From: Lewinella sp041392765
GTDB taxonomy: Bacteria > Bacteroidota > Bacteroidia > Chitinophagales > Saprospiraceae
Assembly (NCBI GenBank): GCA_041392765.1
Contig: JAWKLL010000007.1
Coordinates: forward strand, 1 to 64,000
Length of the DNA: 64,000 nucleotides
Reading direction: 5' to 3'
Made by a program: the position numbers and the translations under genes. The notes under the pieces were generated by a model. It did not search any database, was not told where the DNA came from, and was given only the letters and a program-made list of their open reading frames with translations. This document shows, piece after piece, positions 36,706 to 45,657 of this stretch (position 1 is its first letter; every line of letters begins with the position of its first letter).

Positions 36706-38142
36706 ATGACCCGACTGTTACTTTTTTTCACCCTCCTCGGCTCTTGGCCCTTGCTGCAAGCGCAAGATGATGCCTGGAGTTTGCAACGCTGCGTACAATA
36801 CGCTTGGCAGCACAACTTAGCTGTACAACAAGCGGAAATCAACGTCCGCAATTCCTCCTTGGATAAATCCCTCAACCAATGGAGTCGCCTGCCGTCCCTG
36901 AATGCATCGGTGAGCGGTGGTTACCAGTTTGGCCGTACCATCGACCCTACTACCAACAGTTTCAATAACACCCGTATCGGATTCAATAGTTATGGACTAA
37001 ACGGTGGAGTGGTGCTATTCGATGGCAACCGTATCAATGCGTCTATCCAACAGGCTGATGCCAATCTGGAGGCTTCCCGTATGGATGCCGAAGATACTCG
37101 CCAAACAATCGCCCTCAATGTGGCTACGGCTTTCCTCAATATTTTGCTGAATGAGGAACAATTGGCCAATTCGCAAACACAGGTGGAGCAATCCAAGCAG
37201 CAACTCGAACGCACCAACCGATTGGTAGCTGCGGGGCAATTGCCTGCCAATGCCCGCCTTGACCTCGAAGCACAATTAGCACGCAATGAACAAACACTGA
37301 TCGTTGCGCAAAATAATTTGGACATAGCGAACCTAAGCCTGAAACAGTTGCTTCAACTCGACCCCGCGCAACCCTTGGTGTTAGAAATGCCCGCAGTAGC
37401 AGTATCGGAGGATATGCTGGTGCGCAGCTACACACTGGAGGAAGTCTATGCAGCAGCGTTGCGTACGCAAGCCAATGTGGCAGCCGCCCAATTGCGCATA
37501 CAAAGCAGCGAGCAGGGCGAAAAGGTAGCTGCTGCCGGTGCCTTGCCTACGCTTACGTTGTTTGGTAGCCTCAATACCAACTATTCCACCGCTGCTATTG
37601 ATTTTGCCAACCCCAACACAGATAATGTAATGCTCGTACCCGGCGACCCCGTGCAAGTGGAAGTAAATGGCATTAGCACCGAAGTGGTGTTCTTCAACCC
37701 CGTGGGTGTCACGTATCCTAAGCAGTCTTTTGGCGATCAATTTACCGAGAACTTTGGTCAGTCTTTGGGCGTAAGCCTCAATATTCCTATTTACAACAAC
37801 CACCGCAATAACATTGCCAAAGAAAGGGCGCGCCTTGGTATCATTAATGCCGAGTTGAACCATCGCCAACTCACCGACCGCCTCAAATCAGATGTGCAGG
37901 CAGCGGTGACTAATTTCTACACGGCTCGCAACAGTTATTTAGCCGCTCAACGCTCCTTCGAGGCAGCAGAAGCAGCTTGGAACGATGCCCGCCGCCGTTT
38001 CGACCTCGGTGCGATCAATACTTTTGAGTACAACAATGCTGCCGATAACCGCGATTTGGCTCAACGCGAGCTTACTCGCGCTCGTTATCAATTGCTGTTC
38101 AACCAGAAAGTGGTAGATTTCTACATGGGTCTAACTATGTAA
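36706..38142 (+). CDS. TolC-family outer-membrane efflux protein
   Basis: TolC proteins form the outer-membrane duct of tripartite efflux pumps and type I secretion systems. The intact 478-residue protein has a signal peptide (MTRLLLFFTLLGSWPLLQAQ), then two internally similar alpha-hairpin/beta-strand halves: SLQRCVQYAWQHNLAVQQAE begins the first and VYAAALRTQANVAAAQLRIQ the second; FNTFEYNNAADNRDLA-like text near the end is typical. I start at the ATG at 36706, not the TTG three codons upstream. The adaptor gene follows 48 bases later, so the two are co-transcribed. Confidence 0.93.
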   Translation: MTRLLLFFTLLGSWPLLQAQDDAWSLQRCVQYAWQHNLAVQQAEINVRNSSLDKSLNQWSRLPSLNASVSGGYQFGRTIDPTTNSFNNTRIGFNSYGLNGGVVLFDGNRINASIQQADANLEASRMDAEDTRQTIALNVATAFLNILLNEEQLANSQTQVEQSKQQLERTNRLVAAGQLPANARLDLEAQLARNEQTLIVAQNNLDIANLSLKQLLQLDPAQPLVLEMPAVAVSEDMLVRSYTLEEVYAAALRTQANVAAAQLRIQSSEQGEKVAAAGALPTLTLFGSLNTNYSTAAIDFANPNTDNVMLVPGDPVQVEVNGISTEVVFFNPVGVTYPKQSFGDQFTENFGQSLGVSLNIPIYNNHRNNIAKERARLGIINAELNHRQLTDRLKSDVQAAVTNFYTARNSYLAAQRSFEAAEAAWNDARRRFDLGAINTFEYNNAADNRDLAQRELTRARYQLLFNQKVVDFYMGLTM

Positions 38143-38190
38143 TCTATCGCTTCTTTTCAATCATTTACTAATCAACAACTTCTATCCAAT

Positions 38191-39567
38191 ATGAGTGCCC
38201 CTAAAAAAAATCGCCGCTGGCTATATATTTTGCTGCTGCTATTGCTTATTATCGTCATTGCTGGTGCTATTTTTTCCAACCGCAACCCCGACGGTACCAA
38301 GGTATTTACCGAGGAAGCTACCGCCCGTACCATTCAGGAAACAGTCTCTGCTAGTGGGAAGATTTTTCCGCAAACAGAGGTTAAAATCAGTTCCGATGTA
38401 TCTGGCGAGGTAGTTGAGTTATTGGTGGAAGAAGGCGACTCCGTGCGCGCCGGACAGTTGCTGGCCAAGATCGACCCCGATACTTACCAATCGCAGGTGC
38501 AGCGGGGTGTGGCTTCCGTCAATAGTGCCCAGGCGCAGGCGGCCAATTCGCGTGCCCAGATTGAAGCCGCCAAGGCACAGGTAGCACAGATTCAAGCACA
38601 GTTGCAAAACGCTCGTGAAATCCACGAACGCAATGAAGGTTTGTACAAAGAAGGCGTGGTGTCGGAAGCTGATTTTCAAGCCTCCTTGTCGAATTTGCGC
38701 GCCTTGGAAGCCAACCTGACATCGGCCAAAGCCAACCAGCGGTCGTCGGAAGAGTCGGCTAGTGCTGCCAACTACAACGTAAAAAGCGCAGAGGCATCGC
38801 TTGAAGAATTACGCACCAGTCTGCGACGCACCACGATCTATTCACCTGTAGATGGCATCATTTCCATGCTCAATGTGGAAAAAGGCGAGCGCGTAGTAGG
38901 TACGATCCAGATGGCTGGCACGGAGATGATGCGCATTGCCAACCTCGATGCGATGGAGGTGAGGGTAGAAGTGAGTGAAAACGATATTCCCCGCGTCAAC
39001 CTCGGCGATAAGGTAGATGTAGAAGTAGATGCTTATGTGGACAGAAAGTTCAAAGGCACTGTTTATCAGGTAGCCAGTTCGTCCACCACCGCTGCTTTGG
39101 CGGAAAACAACCTGACCAGCGACCAAGTTACCAACTTTGAAGTACGCATCCGCATCGAACCCGACTCTTACCGCGATTTGATTAAGCCTAGCAAGCCCTA
39201 TCCATTCCGTCCGGGCATGTCGGCAACGGTGGACATCTATACCCGCCGTGAAAAAGATGCGGTCAGCCTGCCAATACAAGCCGTTACTACCCGCGAAAAA
39301 GAAGACGGCAAGCACCGCGAGGAAGACAAAGAAGGAAGCAAGCCCTCACTCATGGAAGTAGTATTCTTGGTAGAAAGCGATACGGTGCGCATGGTGGAAG
39401 TAAAAACAGGCATCCAAGACGACGAGTACATACAAATCGTTTCCGGCCTGAAAGGGGGCGAACAAATTATCATTGGCCCGTACGCCGCCGTAGCCCGTGA
39501 TTTAAAGCAGGGCAATAAAGTAGTGGTGGTAACAGAGGAAGAGTACTACGAGGAATCGGAGCAATAG
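38191..39567 (+). CDS. Efflux adaptor (membrane fusion protein, MacA/HlyD type)
   Basis: The periplasmic adaptor that bridges an inner-membrane transporter and TolC. One N-terminal membrane helix (WLYILLLLLLIIVIAGAIF) is followed by a barrel-sandwich (lipoyl) half VKISSDVSGEVVELLVEEGD, a long coiled-coil hairpin (residues about 100-215), the returning lipoyl half TIYSPVDGIISMLNVEKGE, and beta-barrel and membrane-proximal domains. These features place it near MacA. The usual next gene, a MacB-like ABC permease, is absent: the stop is followed after 12 bases by repeat A3 and then dnaK. Confidence 0.93.
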   Translation: MSAPKKNRRWLYILLLLLLIIVIAGAIFSNRNPDGTKVFTEEATARTIQETVSASGKIFPQTEVKISSDVSGEVVELLVEEGDSVRAGQLLAKIDPDTYQSQVQRGVASVNSAQAQAANSRAQIEAAKAQVAQIQAQLQNAREIHERNEGLYKEGVVSEADFQASLSNLRALEANLTSAKANQRSSEESASAANYNVKSAEASLEELRTSLRRTTIYSPVDGIISMLNVEKGERVVGTIQMAGTEMMRIANLDAMEVRVEVSENDIPRVNLGDKVDVEVDAYVDRKFKGTVYQVASSSTTAALAENNLTSDQVTNFEVRIRIEPDSYRDLIKPSKPYPFRPGMSATVDIYTRREKDAVSLPIQAVTTREKEDGKHREEDKEGSKPSLMEVVFLVESDTVRMVEVKTGIQDDEYIQIVSGLKGGEQIIIGPYAAVARDLKQGNKVVVVTEEEYYEESEQ

Positions 39568-39579
39568 CGAAAATATTTT

Positions 39580-39743
39580 GGTTCTTTGACAAATCTAGTG
39601 GTCGTACTGGGCTAGCGATGTGCAGCAGTGGCAGCTTTTAGCTGACAGACCCGGGTTTGCCGCCGAGCGAATAGCGAGCTGTCCCGATGTTTTATCGGGA
39701 TAGCGACCCGAAGGGTAGCCTCCACTAAAAAAGTCAAAGAACC
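39580..39743 (-). repeat. MITE-like repeat family A, copy A3 (inverted)
   Basis: About 164 bp with the best terminal inverted repeats of the family: GGTTCTTTGAC at the left and GTCAAAGAACC at the right. The flanks carry an 8-bp direct repeat AATATTTT on each side, which looks like a target-site duplication. One internal module (the CTAGGCTGAGCCTAG hairpin) is replaced by CCCGATGTTTTATCGGG. No coding frame. Confidence 0.92.
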
Positions 39744-39843
39744 AATATTTTTTCAAATAGGCGAAGGGGGATAGGTAAAAGAACGTTTACTTGTCCCCCT
39801 TTTTTCTTTGCCACCAAGATAGAAGCCCTTGCACCGTGCCTCG

Positions 39844-39889
39844 TGTCAAATTGTCATCTATTCTGTCATGCCTTAGCGGCAAACTGACA
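39844..39889. promoter_or_regulatory. TGTCA repeats upstream of dnaK (candidate activator site)
   Basis: TGTCA occurs at 39844-39848, 39852-39856 and 39864-39868, and TGACA (its inverse) at 39885-39889. They lie about 55-100 bases upstream of the sigma-54-like promoter, the distance expected for an enhancer-binding protein site. Confidence 0.5.
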
Positions 39890-39942
39890 AGGGATGAACG
39901 GATAGGCTGCCTTTTTGTCTGAATAATAGAGAGGAAGAGGGG

Positions 39943-39960
39943 TTGGCATATTCATTGCAA
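39943..39960 (+). promoter_or_regulatory. Sigma-54-type (-24/-12) promoter of dnaK
   Basis: TTGGCATATTCATTGCAA matches the sigma-54 consensus TGGCAC-N5-TTGCW, with GG at 39945-39946 and GC at 39957-39958, exactly 12 bases apart. The dnaK ATG is 45 bases downstream. No TAnnTTTG box is evident in between. Confidence 0.65.
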
Positions 39961-40005
39961 GGAAAGGGTGAATTTTTTATCAGACAACAAGTAAACTGAA
40001 GTAAT

Positions 40006-41919
40006 ATGAGCAAAATTATCGGTATTGACCTTGGCACCACCAACTCCTGTGTGGCCGTAATGGAAGGAAACGAACCGGTAGTGATTTCCAACGACGAGGG
40101 GCGCCGCACCACTCCTTCGGTGGTAGCCTTTATGGACAATGGCGAGCGCAAAATTGGCGACCCAGCCAAGCGTCAGGCGATTACCAACCCTACCCGTACG
40201 GTGTCTTCCATCAAGCGTTTCATGGGGCAGCGTTTTACCGAGGCAGGTCAGGAAACCGGACGCGTTCCCTACAAAGTTGTGAAAGGCGAAAACGACACCA
40301 TCCGCGTGGACATCGACGGTCGTATGTACACCCCTCAGGAGATTTCCGCCATGGTGCTCCAAAAAATGAAAAAGGTGGCCGAAGATTTCTTGGGCCATGA
40401 GGTGACAGAAGCCGTTGTTACCGTGCCTGCCTATTTCAACGATTCTCAGCGTCAAGCTACCAAGGAAGCGGGTGAGATTGCGGGTCTTAAAATTAGCCGT
40501 ATCATCAACGAGCCTACCGCTGCGGCACTGTCTTATGGCCTCGACAAATTGTCGAAGGATATGACTATCGCCGTGTATGACTTAGGTGGAGGTACTTTTG
40601 ATATTTCTATCCTTGAGTTAGGTGGTGGGGTGTTTGAGGTGAAGTCCACCAATGGAGATACCCACCTTGGTGGTGATGACTTCGACCGCGTCATTATTGA
40701 CTACTTGGCAGAGGAGTTCAAAAACCAAGAAAACATGGATCTCCGCAAGGATCCTATGGCACTACAGCGCCTGAAGGATGCTGCCGAGAAGGCGAAGATT
40801 GACTTGTCCAGCACGACAGAAACAGAAATCAACCTGCCTTATATCACCGCAGTGGATGGTGTGCCAAAGCACTTGGTACTCAAACTCACCCGTGCGAAAT
40901 TTGAGCAGTTGGCCGACAGCCTCGTTGAGCGCACTTTAGCACCTTGCCGGGAGGCTCTCAAGGACGCTGGTTTATCCACCAATGACATAGATGAAATCAT
41001 CCTGGTGGGTGGTTCTACCCGTATTCCTCGCATACAAGAAGCCGTTGAGAAATTCTTTGGCAAAAAGCCCAACAAAGGGGTGAACCCTGATGAGGTGGTA
41101 GCCGTTGGTGCTGCTATTCAAGGAGGGGTGTTGAGCGGTGATGTACAGGATGTACTGCTGCTGGATGTGACCCCGCTTTCGATGGGTATCGAAACGATGG
41201 GTGGGGTGTATGACGTTGTTATCGACGCCAACAGTACGATTCCGGTGAAAAAGTCGAAAGTCTATTCCACCGCCGCCGACAACCAACCTTCTGTAGAAAT
41301 CCACATTCTTCAAGGCGAACGCTCTATGGCACGCGATAACCGCACCGTAGGCCGATTCATCCTCAGCGATATACCGCCGGCACCTCGTGGGATGCCACAA
41401 ATCGAAGTAACTTTTGATATGGATGCCAACGGTATCCTCAGCGTTTCCGCCAAGGATAAAGGAACAGGTAAGGAGCAAAGCATCCGTATCGAAGCGTCAA
41501 CGGGGTTGAGCAAAGACGAAATCGCTCGTATGAAAGCCGAGGCAGAAGCCAATGCCGATGCCGACCGCAAAGAACGCGAACGCGTCGATACCCTCAATAC
41601 TGCCGAAAACTTGATCTTCCAGACAGACAAACAACTCAAAGAGTTTGGTGATAAACTGCCGGAAGAGAAAAAGTCGGCCATTGAGCAGGCTGCCGCCGAA
41701 CTGAAAACAGCTAAGGATGCAGGAGATCTAACCGTGGTTTCGGCCAAGATGGAAGCACTCAACGCCGCTTGGCAGGCAGCAAGCCAAGAAATGTATCAAG
41801 CTACCCAAGAAGCACAAGCCAATGGCAGTGCTACTGCTGATGCAGGTGCTGGCGCTAACACAGGTGGAGCCGCAGCCACAGATGACGTTACAGATGTAGA
41901 ATACGAAGAGGTGAAATAG
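40006..41919 (+). CDS. dnaK: Molecular chaperone DnaK (Hsp70)
   Basis: DnaK binds exposed hydrophobic peptides in an ATP-driven cycle with DnaJ and GrpE. The intact 637-residue protein has the nucleotide-binding domain (GIDLGTTNSCVAVMEG at the N-terminus, AVYDLGGGTFDISILELG, ILVGGSTRIP), the hydrophobic linker VLLLDVTPLS, the substrate-binding beta domain and helical lid, and the C-terminal tail DDVTDVEYEEVK with the EEVD-like acidic end of bacterial DnaKs. It is monocistronic here: a terminator follows and dnaJ/grpE are not adjacent. Upstream is a sigma-54-type promoter with TGTCA repeats. Confidence 0.98.
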   Translation: MSKIIGIDLGTTNSCVAVMEGNEPVVISNDEGRRTTPSVVAFMDNGERKIGDPAKRQAITNPTRTVSSIKRFMGQRFTEAGQETGRVPYKVVKGENDTIRVDIDGRMYTPQEISAMVLQKMKKVAEDFLGHEVTEAVVTVPAYFNDSQRQATKEAGEIAGLKISRIINEPTAAALSYGLDKLSKDMTIAVYDLGGGTFDISILELGGGVFEVKSTNGDTHLGGDDFDRVIIDYLAEEFKNQENMDLRKDPMALQRLKDAAEKAKIDLSSTTETEINLPYITAVDGVPKHLVLKLTRAKFEQLADSLVERTLAPCREALKDAGLSTNDIDEIILVGGSTRIPRIQEAVEKFFGKKPNKGVNPDEVVAVGAAIQGGVLSGDVQDVLLLDVTPLSMGIETMGGVYDVVIDANSTIPVKKSKVYSTAADNQPSVEIHILQGERSMARDNRTVGRFILSDIPPAPRGMPQIEVTFDMDANGILSVSAKDKGTGKEQSIRIEASTGLSKDEIARMKAEAEANADADRKERERVDTLNTAENLIFQTDKQLKEFGDKLPEEKKSAIEQAAAELKTAKDAGDLTVVSAKMEALNAAWQAASQEMYQATQEAQANGSATADAGAGANTGGAAATDDVTDVEYEEVK

Positions 41920-41956
41920 CCTCGCACTATATCACAAGGGACAATCGAATTCTTAT

Positions 41957-41991
41957 TCCCGGGTGCTGACTTCAGCCCCGGGATTTTTTTT
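41957..41991 (+). terminator. Rho-independent terminator after dnaK
   Basis: TCCCGGG (41957-41963) pairs with CCCGGGA (41977-41983), extended by a GCTGA inner pairing, followed by eight T. It lies 37 bases after the dnaK stop. Confidence 0.85.
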
Positions 41992-41996
41992 CATAC

Positions 41997-42569
41997 TTAT
42001 TGTGATATGATGCCGGGATGGAAGGGTTTTTCCCCATTGCTGATGTGGATTTGTAGTTTCCCATCTTTTATATACTCAGCAAGTGCTTGCTGGAGAGACA
42101 CTATATATTCGGGGGGGAGGTTGTCGGCTTCCAACCATAACACGAGGCTGTGTTGAAGGGGGCTGCGGACAAGGGGAAAGGTGTGTGCCCAAAACACTAC
42201 GTCCTGAGTAAAGCGTAGGCTTTGACGAAACTGCTTTTCCAGCAATCTGTACCACCATTTTCGCTGGTAAAATAACTCAATAGCTCGGATGGCTCGAATG
42301 GTGTGGTCGTATTTAGCAAATAGGTGCTTGGCCAAATCTTCGGGTGTTCTGAGAATGGGGGTGAAAATGCCTTCTTCTGTGCTTCTCGTTCGGTAGTTTT
42401 TTACTTCCATCAAATATAGGTGCTGCTCCCCCTCAGGCGACAGTAGGAGGAAATCAACTCCCTTCATGCCCAGCCCACTCATAAAGCGGTAGAAGCGTTG
42501 CTTATCGTACTTGCGTATCCCCCAACCTGCTGGAAAGAAGAAGGTTAAATCACTTTCTACCCAAGTCAT
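41997..42569 (-). CDS. PD-(D/E)XK nuclease-like protein of unknown role
   Basis: A 190-residue protein with the segment GMKGVDFLLLSPEG followed by LYLMEVKNYR, i.e. the D ... E-x-K metal-binding core of PD-(D/E)XK nucleases (D near residue 38, E-V-K near 55). The rest is helix-rich, with many aromatic and basic residues (FYQRKWWYRLLEKQFRQSL). I do not recognise the subfamily. Its start overlaps the end of the HhH/coiled-coil gene by 4 bases (ATGA), so the two are translationally coupled and probably work together. No signal peptide. Confidence 0.7.
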   Translation of the reverse strand: MTWVESDLTFFFPAGWGIRKYDKQRFYRFMSGLGMKGVDFLLLSPEGEQHLYLMEVKNYRTRSTEEGIFTPILRTPEDLAKHLFAKYDHTIRAIRAIELFYQRKWWYRLLEKQFRQSLRFTQDVVFWAHTFPLVRSPLQHSLVLWLEADNLPPEYIVSLQQALAEYIKDGKLQIHISNGEKPFHPGIISQ

Positions 42570-43763
42570 TGCTCTCTACCTCCACGAAGTTCTTCCTGGT
42601 AGGCTTTGAGTTCTTCCCATTTGTCGGCAGCGGCCAATCTGGCTTGCAATGGCCAGGTGTAAGGGTTGTGCATACGATACTGGTCGCCAGCGGCTTCGAG
42701 GATGGTTTTGATTTGACCGGGATCGCTATTGGCGAGTGTCTCCCAGGTGTAGATGCCGGCGGAGTACAGTATTTCTTCGATCTTCGGGCCGATGCCTTCA
42801 ATGATTTTGAGGTCTTCCTTGGTAGCCACGGCTTCATAGGACGCTATGTCTGCTGCATCGCCCCTTGTTTCTGCGAGCCTTTTGGCTTGTCGCACCCACC
42901 CGTCTTGCTCAATTCGTCCGGGGATGTAGCCGATACGAGTCGTGATGTCGGCTACTTGCTCGGGTGTCCAAGCGGCTATTTGATCGTAAGTGAAGATACC
43001 AGCAGTATTTAGTTTTTGTGCCAAGAAAGGGCCGAGGCCGTCGATGCGGGTAAGATCATCCTGCAAGCGGTCGGCCACCACAATGCGCTCTTCCAATACA
43101 GCCTTCGGGGTCGATATTTGGAGTGCTGGTTCTGTGGAGTCGTTTCCGAGAGGGGTAGTGGATGTAGTAGGGAGGCTAGATTTGATTGGCGAATGCCCGC
43201 CAAATCGCCCTTTAGTTGTTCGTTTTCGGTGGCTAAGCGAGCTAATAAAAGTTCTACTTCCCTAATCGGCTGTTTAGTGCTTGAACCTGACTGTCGCTTG
43301 GGGTACGTTCGGGCGTATCGCCAAACTGTCGGGGCACATTGGTTTGTTCTTGGCAAGCAGTAAGCTCTGCTTGAAGTTGAGTATAGGCTGCTTCGTGGTT
43401 GCGGATCGTCGCTGAAAGTTCTTCGATTTGTTGGTTGAGGGAAACGACTTCCTGCAAGCGGCGGCGTTTGTCGTTTTCCAAGTTGCTGAGTTTGTCCATG
43501 AGAGCCACCCGTTGTTGGCTTTCTTCTTGTAATTCTTTATTGCGTTGTTGGAGTTGAGCTTGTAGGGTAGATAATTGGGTGGTAGCAGTTTGCCCACTGT
43601 GTTGTGAGGTTTCCCATTCTTTTTTTATGCGGCGTATCTTTCCCGAGCGCAGAAGGTAGGCGATGAGGAAACCGAATAAAAAGGCAATCAGCATAACCAT
43701 CCAGAGGTAAATGCCTTCGCGGGAATCAAGGTGGGTGAAGTATTCGAAGAAATTGTTATCCAT
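42566..43763 (-). CDS. Membrane-anchored coiled-coil protein with two helix-hairpin-helix modules (two frameshifts)
   Basis: Reconstructed as one protein of about 398 residues. An N-terminal membrane helix (LWMVMLIAFLFGFLIAYLL, about residues 20-38) is followed by a long coiled coil (residues 50-180, for example LQAQLQQRNKELQEESQQ), a short linker and two similar C-terminal modules: DDLTRIDGLGPFLAQKLNTA and EDLKIIEGIGPKIEEILYSA. These are helix-hairpin-helix folds like those in COG3743 proteins (predicted 5' nuclease-like, DNA-binding). Frame breaks are near 43256 and 43110. It is coupled by overlap to the downstream PD-(D/E)XK gene. Confidence 0.75.
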
Positions 43764-43806
43764 AATTTGTGTTGGCTTTTGACCTTGTCAGTATTCAAGT
43801 ATTAGA

Positions 43807-44679
43807 TTACTCGATGACGAGATTGATACGTCGATTTTTTTGTTTGTTCTCCGGGGTGTCGTTGGGGCGAACGGGCTGGCTTTCGCCCATGGAGGCGATC
43901 TCGATTTTGTTAGAAATCCCCAGTTCTTTTAGGTATTGACGGGTACTTTCTGCTCGTTTCATTCCCAGTTTCTTGTTATAAGCTTCGGTGTCATCGCTGT
44001 CGGTGTGTCCGATGATGCGAATGACTTTATCGGGATGCAACGCCATGTACGTTTTCACAGAATCGGCGTAACTTATGAAGGCTTGCGTGGGGGTAAATTC
44101 ATAACCATTGCTAGGAAAGTTAGCATCCGAGTAGGTCATGTTGGTGAAAGAATAAGATGCCACGGCATATTCATCGGGTGCTTGTTGTGGCAGGAAAGCA
44201 AAAGTGAGGGGGCTATGCAAAACGGAGTCGCGTATATAAAGATGTCCCATTTGAATACGATCTTCGGGTATGCCGCGTTGCTTTAATAAATCCCGTATGG
44301 CGGCTGCCCGTGCTAGACCCATATTTTCATAAAAACCAGCCATTTTATCCGCTTCTTGGGGAACAAACATACCTGTAATCAATAACTGTCGGTTGGAGTC
44401 AGTTTGCATCAACTGTGCCACGGTGTCCAAAAAATGGTGGTTATTTTCATTCATAATCGGTTGGTCGGACTGTAAATCGAAGGCAAATTCGTCATATCCT
44501 TGAAGGAGAACTACCGTGTCCTCTAGGAGTACGAGGGTTTTGCTTCGCAAGTCGGCGGGCAACGTGTCAACCACCGGAACGGGGGCACATTGTTGTAGTA
44601 TATCACATACAAAAAACCACCTTGCAAAAACTGCAAACAACAGGAAAACCAGAAAAAGAAGGAATGCTAGAAATCTCAT
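43807..44679 (-). CDS. OmpA-family protein
   Basis: A 290-residue protein with an N-terminal membrane or signal helix (FLAFLLFLVFLLFAVFARWF) and a C-terminal OmpA domain: VIRIIGHTDSDDTEAYNKKL, MKRAESTRQYLKELG and GESQPVRPNDTPENKQKNRR, the peptidoglycan-binding pattern. The middle (residues 75-150) contains a weaker second OmpA-like stretch (LLITGMFVPQEADKM... then ARAAAIRDLLKQRGIPEDRI), suggesting a tandem pair. It likely ties the envelope to peptidoglycan. It follows lipA by 34 bases and precedes the HhH gene by 43. Confidence 0.85.
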   Translation of the reverse strand: MRFLAFLLFLVFLLFAVFARWFFVCDILQQCAPVPVVDTLPADLRSKTLVLLEDTVVLLQGYDEFAFDLQSDQPIMNENNHHFLDTVAQLMQTDSNRQLLITGMFVPQEADKMAGFYENMGLARAAAIRDLLKQRGIPEDRIQMGHLYIRDSVLHSPLTFAFLPQQAPDEYAVASYSFTNMTYSDANFPSNGYEFTPTQAFISYADSVKTYMALHPDKVIRIIGHTDSDDTEAYNKKLGMKRAESTRQYLKELGISNKIEIASMGESQPVRPNDTPENKQKNRRINLVIE

Positions 44680-44713
44680 GAGTTACTATTTGGCAAGTTG
44701 GTGGGGTTAATCC

Positions 44714-45586
44714 TTACAGATGCTTTTCGGCATGGTAGCTGGAACGCACCAAGGGGCTACTTTCGACAATATCAAAACCACGAGCCAATCCTTCTTCTTC
44801 ATACATTTTGAAAATATCGGGATGTATGAACTCGGCTACTTCGATGTGCATTTTGGTAGGTTGGAGATATTGCCCAATGGTGAGCACGTCGCACCCATGA
44901 GCGACTAAATCGTCCATGATTTTGAAAACCTGCTCCGGCGTTTCACCCAAGCCTACCATGATGCCGCTTTTAGTGCGTTTACCGTAGTCTTTGGTGCGCT
45001 GAATCTGCTCCAAGCTACGGCTGTAACGCGCCTGCGGACGCACTTTCCGATAGAGTGCCTCCACGGTTTCCATATTGTGGGAAACGACCTCCTGCCCAGG
45101 GCTGATCATGCGTTCGAGGGCATCCCAACTGGCTTTTACATCAGGAATCAGCGTTTCGATGGTGACATGAGGGGTACGTTCCTTGACATGTCGTACGGTT
45201 TGATACCAAATCTCGGCTCCTCTGTCTTTGCGTTCATCGCGGTTGACGGAAGTGATGACGGCGTGTTTGACACCCATCAAGTCGATGGCTTCTGCCACCC
45301 TGCGGGGTTCGTCTTCGTCGTATTCAGGTGGGCGACCCGTTTTAACGGCACAAAAGCTGCATGAACGGGTGCAAGTGTTGCCTAATATCATAAAGGTGGC
45401 GGTGCCTGCTCCCCAACATTCGCCCATATTGGGGCAATTGCCACTTTGGCAAATAGTGTGTAGCTTATATTCGTCCACTAAGGAGCGAACCTTTTTGTAT
45501 TGAGGCCCAATAGGTAGCTTAACGCGCAGCCATTCAGGTTTTTTACGCCTCTCTTCTTTTGGTTCTACGATGGGTAATTCCAGCAT
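44714..45586 (-). CDS. lipA: Lipoyl synthase
   Basis: LipA is a radical-SAM enzyme that inserts two sulfurs into protein-bound octanoate to make lipoate for pyruvate and 2-oxoglutarate dehydrogenases. The intact 290-residue protein shows the auxiliary cluster motif CQSGNCPNMGEC (C-x4-C-x5-C) and the radical-SAM motif CTRSCSFC (C-x3-C-x2-C). Also present are SVNRDERKDRGAEIW, HNMETVEALYRKVRP, KSGIMVGLGET and a C-terminal SSPLVRSSYHAE, whose RSSYHA stretch is the conserved LipA end. Confidence 0.97.
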   Translation of the reverse strand: MLELPIVEPKEERRKKPEWLRVKLPIGPQYKKVRSLVDEYKLHTICQSGNCPNMGECWGAGTATFMILGNTCTRSCSFCAVKTGRPPEYDEDEPRRVAEAIDLMGVKHAVITSVNRDERKDRGAEIWYQTVRHVKERTPHVTIETLIPDVKASWDALERMISPGQEVVSHNMETVEALYRKVRPQARYSRSLEQIQRTKDYGKRTKSGIMVGLGETPEQVFKIMDDLVAHGCDVLTIGQYLQPTKMHIEVAEFIHPDIFKMYEEEGLARGFDIVESSPLVRSSYHAEKHL

Positions 45587-45640
45587 ATTGGTAGTTATAA
45601 GGAAAAACTATTATTTGACAGCAACAAACGGGGCAAGTTG

Positions 45641-45657
45641 TTTTTTCCCGTCCCTTA
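45641..45657 (+). repeat. Solo end of repeat family B at the stop codon of the outer-membrane protein gene
   Basis: TTTTTTCCCGTCCCTTA matches the right end of family B. Read on the minus strand it is the gene's TAA stop followed by GGGACGGG and an A run, just as at lysA (1686) and murD (18289). Confidence 0.6.
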
